Shown here: positions 6,145 to 6,521 of the stretch, piece after piece
Layout: each line of letters starts with the position of its first letter
Position numbering within the stretch: the first letter of the stretch is position 1
From: Anaerolineae bacterium
GTDB lineage: Bacteria; Chloroflexota; Anaerolineae; SSC4; Amarolineaceae
Assembly: GCA_013693795.1 (NCBI GenBank)
Contig: CP059258.1
Span: 2,024,096 to 2,030,616, forward strand
Direction of reading: 5' to 3'
DNA: 6,521 nucleotides
The notes under the pieces: model-generated
What the model saw: only the letters and a program-made list of their open reading frames with translations
What the model was told of the DNA's origin: nothing
Database searches by the model: none
Made by a program: the position numbers and the translations under genes

Positions 6145-6234
6145 ATGTCCTGTGCTCCAAAGCCTCACGGTGGTGTAGCAACCCGTGGTGTGCCTACGCC
6201 ATCAGAACACGAGGGGTATCGCCTGTGGAAGTGA
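6145..6234 (+). CDS. Possible 29-codon leader ORF overlapping the next start
   Basis: ATG at 6145, beginning [10 protein letters not shown] and ending EHEGYRLWK, with TGA at 6232-6234. The stop shares its A with the next gene's ATG (TGATG), the classic arrangement for translational coupling. The predicted transcript start is about 20 bases upstream and no Shine-Dalgarno is visible before the ATG. I do not recognise the peptide and see no run of regulatory codons. It may be chance. Confidence 0.22.
   Translation: MSCAPKPHGGVATRGVPTPSEHEGYRLWK
6212..6216 (+). promoter_or_regulatory. Shine-Dalgarno candidate for the carboxylase/reductase
   Basis: AGGGG stands eight bases before GTG 6225, which is in frame with GTG 6231 and ATG 6234 (GTG GAA GTG ATG). 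Spacing favours GTG 6225 as start, adding VEV; the ATG would then be 17 bases away, too far for this site, and would depend on coupling to the leader ORF. Confidence 0.4.
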
Positions 6235-6521
6235 TGCAAACACCGAAGGTTGCCACCAACCAGCTGAGGGATGGTCGTCCGGACACCGCCAAATCCCTCT
6301 ACAACATCGGGGAAATGCCCCCTGTTGGGTATGTTCCGGAGAAGATGCACGCCTGGCTCATCCGCCAGGACCGTTTCGGCGAGCCATTGAAATCATTCCA
6401 GGTCGAAGTCGTCGATGTGCCCGAACCGGCTGACGACGAAGTGCTGGTGTACGTCATGGCGGCCGGTATCAACTACAACAACGTCTGGGCCGGCCTCGGT
6501 ATTCCCGTCGATGTGATCGGC
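6234..6521 (+). CDS. ccrA: Crotonyl-CoA carboxylase/reductase, N-terminal 96 residues
   Basis: This enzyme reductively carboxylates crotonyl-CoA to ethylmalonyl-CoA with NADPH and CO2, in the cytoplasm; it serves the ethylmalonyl-CoA pathway or supplies acyl-CoA building blocks. The visible part matches the family start: [77 protein letters not shown]. The GroES-like fold of the medium-chain dehydrogenase superfamily begins at about residue 37. Family members are around 430 residues, so roughly three quarters lie beyond the window. There is no frame break here, unlike in the divergent gene. ATG 6234 was chosen for the TGATG overlap; GTG 6225 is a good alternative. The catalytic core is not visible, so plain enoyl-CoA reductase activity cannot be excluded. 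Confidence 0.9.
   Translation, partial: MQTPKVATNQLRDGRPDTAKSLYNIGEMPPVGYVPEKMHAWLIRQDRFGEPLKSFQVEVVDVPEPADDEVLVYVMAAGINYNNVWAGLGIPVDVIG

Noticed and set aside
6167..6191. Direct repeat CGGTGGTGT / CCGTGGTGTG in the ccr leader
   Set aside because: Short and imperfect; no link to a known site, so chance cannot be excluded.

Overview
The window looks like part of a Chloroflexota (Chloroflexi) chromosome. GC content is high. A giant secreted protein is built from lamin-tail domains (LTD) strung on Thr/Pro-rich linkers, a style common in that phylum, and it lies divergent from a crotonyl-CoA carboxylase/reductase gene of a type also found there. The phylum assignment is inference from protein style; no marker gene is present. 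There are no tRNAs, rRNAs, insertion sequences or CRISPR arrays.

Positions 1-5402, minus strand: one very long gene that runs off the left edge. It starts with a signal peptide (about 5402-5325). Then come LTD1 (5300-4825), a Thr/Pro linker (4824-4495), five nearly identical LTD-plus-linker modules (4494-1797), a divergent LTD7 (1796-1396), one prealbumin-like (Cna-B / carboxypeptidase-regulatory) domain (1377-1085), LTD8 (1007-541) and the start of LTD9 (408-1). As written, the frame breaks about 20 times, mostly at runs of three or more G (C in the gene). The protein can only be followed by switching frames. The breaks fit base loss in homopolymers: with losses restored, four module spacings become 561, 561, 561 and 543 bp. 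All substitutions I compared in the N-terminal halves of the modules are synonymous in the LTD frame. I therefore read this as one gene with sequence errors or very recent decay, not as many small genes.

Positions 5403-6224: the divergent intergenic region. Next to the surface-protein gene is an array of about nine 54-bp units (5375-5893). Its last unit contains that gene's start codon and first codons. Further right are an AT-rich palindrome (5986-6003), a C4-5/AA tract (6022-6064) that is a strong G-quadruplex motif on the minus strand, and a sigma-70-like promoter with a perfect TTGACA box (6088-6093) inside an imperfect palindrome.

Positions 6225/6234-6521, plus strand: the N-terminus of crotonyl-CoA carboxylase/reductase, cut by the window edge. 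A possible 29-codon leader ORF (6145-6234) ends in a TGATG overlap with its ATG. The two genes share only the intergenic region; nothing suggests a joint function.
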